Both the position numbers and the translations under genes were made by a program. The notes beneath the pieces were generated by a model, which ran no database searches, was not told where the DNA came from, and saw only the letters and a program-made list of their open reading frames with translations. Source: Streptomyces roseoverticillatus (GTDB lineage Bacteria; Actinomycetota; Actinomycetes; Streptomycetales; Streptomycetaceae). Taken from it: DNA of 64,000 nt. Below, piece after piece: positions 60,909-64,000 of this stretch; within the stretch, counting starts at the first letter, position 1; the number at the start of each line of letters is the position of its first letter. The stretch spans positions 124,001 to 188,000 of the forward strand of contig NZ_JOFL01000017.1 of the NCBI RefSeq assembly GCF_000719265.1, given 5' to 3'.

Positions 60909-61043
60909 CCGGCCGCCGCTCCGGCCCCATCGGCCGGATCCGGCCGGAATCAGTTCATCCGTATACCGAGACCTGAAATCTTTCCCCCGCCCACCCGTCA
61001 TACGGTGGGACGCACCACCGGACAACCGGAAACAAGGAGATAA

Positions 61044-62051
<1,008 letters not shown>

Positions 62052-62070
62052 ACGACTCCTTGCCGCCTTC

Positions 62071-62104
62071 CGCCGGGCGGGCCGGATGACCGGCCCGCCC
62101 GGCG
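62071..62104 (+). terminator. Terminator of the ilvBNC operon
   Basis: Perfect 15-bp stem (62071-62085 with 62090-62104) with ATGA loop, 19 bases past the ilvC stop. serA is therefore a separate unit. Confidence 0.88.
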
Positions 62105-62138
62105 CGGGCGTCCGCCCCGTCCGGTGATTGCGGGCGAA

Positions 62139-62150
62139 GCTCGCGCGAGC
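62139..62150. promoter_or_regulatory. Palindrome GCTCGCGCGAGC upstream of serA
   Basis: A perfect 12-bp palindrome between the ilvC terminator and serA, 16 bases before TACACT (62167-62172), which could be the -10 element of serA. Candidate operator; function inferred. Confidence 0.4.
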
Positions 62151-62290
62151 CCGCGACGAGCGCCGATACACTGCACACCAACAAGCGCGTACCAGGCTCA
62201 CAGCGTCGTGCGTCTTCCACGCGGCTGCCTGCCCCCTTCACCGCCTTCGGCCGTCGGGACGGCCGTCCGCCAAGGACCAGTGAGGAACCC

Positions 62291-63895
62291 GTGAGCACTG
62301 CTTCGCCCCGCAAACCCGTCGTCCTGATCGCCGAGGAGCTCTCCCCGGCCACCGTCGACGCCCTCGGCCCCGACTTCGAGATCCGCCACTGCAACGGCGC
62401 CGACCGCGCGGAGCTCCTGCCCGCCGTCGCCGACGTCGACGCCATCCTGGTCCGCAGCGCCACCAAGATCGACGCCGAGGCCATCGCCGCCGCCGGGAAG
62501 CTGCGCGTCGTCGCCCGCGCCGGCGTCGGCCTGGACAACGTCGACGTCTCCGCCGCCACCAAGGCCGGCGTGATGGTCGTCAACGCCCCGACCTCCAACA
62601 TCGTCACCGCCGCCGAGCTCGCCTGCGGCCTGCTCATCGCCACCGCGCGTAACATCCCGCAGGCCAACTCCGCCCTGAAGAACGGCGAGTGGAAGCGCTC
62701 CAAGTACACCGGTGTCGAGCTCTCCGAGAAGACCCTCGGCGTCGTCGGCCTCGGCCGGATCGGCGTGCTCGTCGCCCAGCGGATGTCCGCCTTCGGGATG
62801 AAGGTCGTCGCCTACGACCCGTACGTCCAGCCCGCGCGCGCCGCCCAGATGGGCGTCAAGCTCCTGACGCTCGACGAGCTCCTGGAGGTCGCGGACTTCA
62901 TCACCGTGCACCTGCCCAAGACGCCCGAGACGCTCGGCCTCATCGGCGACGAGGCCCTCCACAAGGTCAAGCCCAGCGTGCGCATCGTCAACGCCGCGCG
63001 CGGCGGCATCGTGGACGAGACGGCGCTGGCCTCCGCGCTCAAGGAGGGGCGTGTCGCGGCCGCCGGTCTGGACGTGTACGCGTCCGAGCCCTGCACCGAC
63101 TCGCCGCTCTTCGAGTTCGACAACGTCGTGGCCACCCCGCATCTGGGCGCCTCCACGGGCGAGGCCCAGGAGAAGGCCGGCATCGCCGTCGCCCGCTCCG
63201 TACGGCTCGCCCTCGCCGGCGAGCTCGTGCCCGACGCGGTCAACGTCCAGGGCGGCGTCATCGCCGAGGACGTCAAGCCGGCCCTGCCGCTGGCCGAGAA
63301 GCTCGGCCGGATCTTCACGGCCCTGGCCGGCGAGGTCGCCGTCCGGCTCGACGTCGAGGTCTACGGCGAGCTCACCCAGTACGACGTCAAGGTCCTGGAG
63401 CTGTCCGCCCTCAAGGGCGTCTTCGAGGACGTCGTCGACGAGACGGTCTCCTACGTCAACGCCCCGCTGTTCGCGCAGGAGCGCGGCGTCGAGGTGCGGC
63501 TGACCACGAGCTCCGAGTCGACCGAGCACCGCAACGTGGTCACCGTGCGCGGCACGCTCGCCGGGGGCGACGAGGTCTCCATCTCGGGCACGCTGGCCGG
63601 CCCGAAGAACCAGCAGAAGATCGTCGCGGTCGGCGACCACGACGTGGACCTCGCGCTCGCCGACCACATGGCGTTCTTCCGCTACGCCGACCGCCCCGGC
63701 GTCGTCGGCACCCTGGGCCGCATCCTCGGCGAGGCCGGCATCAACATCGCCGGCATGCAGGTCTCCCGCGCCACGGAGGGCGGCGAGGCGCTCGTCGCCC
63801 TCACGGTCGACGAATCGGTCACCCCGCCCGTGCTGGCGGAGATCGCCGAGGAGATCGGCGCGACGTCGGCGCGCGCGGTGAACCTGACGGACTGA
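62291..63895 (+). CDS. serA: D-3-phosphoglycerate dehydrogenase
   Basis: First enzyme of serine synthesis. 534 residues, the long actinobacterial form. NAD domain with GLGRIGVLVAQRM (about 155-167), catalytic Arg/Glu/His in NAARGGIVDE, SEPCTDSPLF and TPHLGAST, then an intervening regulatory (ASB) domain (about 320-455) and a C-terminal ACT domain (about 460-534, DRPGVVGTLGRILGEAGINIAGM) for serine feedback. GTG start at 62291 after GAGGAACCC. It sits beside ilv as in S. coelicolor. Confidence 0.97.
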   Translation: MSTASPRKPVVLIAEELSPATVDALGPDFEIRHCNGADRAELLPAVADVDAILVRSATKIDAEAIAAAGKLRVVARAGVGLDNVDVSAATKAGVMVVNAPTSNIVTAAELACGLLIATARNIPQANSALKNGEWKRSKYTGVELSEKTLGVVGLGRIGVLVAQRMSAFGMKVVAYDPYVQPARAAQMGVKLLTLDELLEVADFITVHLPKTPETLGLIGDEALHKVKPSVRIVNAARGGIVDETALASALKEGRVAAAGLDVYASEPCTDSPLFEFDNVVATPHLGASTGEAQEKAGIAVARSVRLALAGELVPDAVNVQGGVIAEDVKPALPLAEKLGRIFTALAGEVAVRLDVEVYGELTQYDVKVLELSALKGVFEDVVDETVSYVNAPLFAQERGVEVRLTTSSESTEHRNVVTVRGTLAGGDEVSISGTLAGPKNQQKIVAVGDHDVDLALADHMAFFRYADRPGVVGTLGRILGEAGINIAGMQVSRATEGGEALVALTVDESVTPPVLAEIAEEIGATSARAVNLTD

Positions 63896-63933
63896 CGCCT
63901 TCGCACACCGGCCGGTGCCGGTGCGGAAGCGGA

Positions 63934-63971
63934 CGAGGCCCGGCTGCCCCTGCGGGGGTGGCCGGGTCTCG
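63934..63971 (+). terminator. Terminator after serA
   Basis: 11-bp stem with one G-T pair (63934-63944 with 63961-63971) and an inner GCCCC/GGGGG pairing, about 40 bases past the stop. Confidence 0.78.
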
Positions 63972-64000
63972 TGCGGTGGGGCCTCGTGCGGGCCGGGCCC

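Overview
This window is chromosomal DNA from a Streptomyces or very close relative. It is uniformly G+C-rich, with strong third-position GC bias, frequent GTG and TTG starts, many lipoproteins and signal peptides, and dense antisense spurious reading frames. From memory, the gene order matches the conserved S. coelicolor core region from about SCO5447 to SCO5515 (metalloprotease, ABC exporter pair, glgX, sdaA-glyA-gcvH-gcvT, oligopeptide transporter, mnmA, ligA, gatCAB, ilvBNC, serA). I see no prophage, insertion sequence, CRISPR array, rRNA or tRNA gene and no biosynthetic cluster. This is core chromosome, and the novelty lies mostly in regulatory DNA and in a few protein details.

Layout. 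1-8275 (minus strand): the 5' part of a secreted M4 metallopeptidase, a two-gene ABC exporter whose two ATP sites are asymmetrically degenerate, and the glycogen debranching enzyme GlgX. 8629-14177: a lipoprotein L,D-transpeptidase, an enoyl-CoA hydratase, an anti-sigma-type ATPase, a small EF-hand protein, a small Cys/His protein, a secreted lectin-like protein and a lipoprotein. 14358-19085 (minus): sdaA, glyA, gcvH and gcvT under a tandem glycine riboswitch, a route from glycine through serine to pyruvate (gcvP is not here). 19253-22416: a P-loop protein, a secreted helical protein and two SseB-family paralogues. 22721-28942: a complete oligopeptide ABC importer in the order permease, binding protein, permease, ATPase, ATPase. 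28981-36088: a TRIC-like membrane protein, a thioesterase, a DinB-like protein divergent from a WYL regulator with four 19-bp tandem repeats between them, a cysteine desulfurase, a Tat-type amidase and MnmA. The desulfurase and MnmA can act together in tRNA thiolation.

36143-48827: a stalked secreted protein, a LOG-like protein, an SDR, a MetE-like protein coupled to ligA, a membrane GGDEF-EAL protein (RmdB-like, with a rare TTA codon), and gatC-gatA-small membrane protein-gatB. 48252-54928: an AMIN-like secreted protein, an MMPL transporter, a DUF6191-type small protein, a lipoprotein sugar dehydrogenase, an aldo/keto reductase and a 2-hydroxyacid dehydrogenase. 55053-63895: a second membrane PAS-GGDEF-EAL protein whose EAL domain has lost its catalytic residues, then the branched-chain amino acid operon ilvB-ilvN-ilvC behind a leader peptide with an Ile-Leu-Val-Leu run and an attenuator, and finally serA.

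Most intergenic gaps end in long perfect hairpins without U-tracts. The ilvB attenuator is the exception, with six Ts. Notable non-coding items are the glycine riboswitch, the ilvB attenuator with an additional 11-bp repeat array, the 19-bp repeat array, a dispersed intergenic repeat (two tandem copies and one inverted copy 9.5 kb away), and several unexplained perfect inverted repeats. Gene and family calls come from reading motifs. No database search was run.
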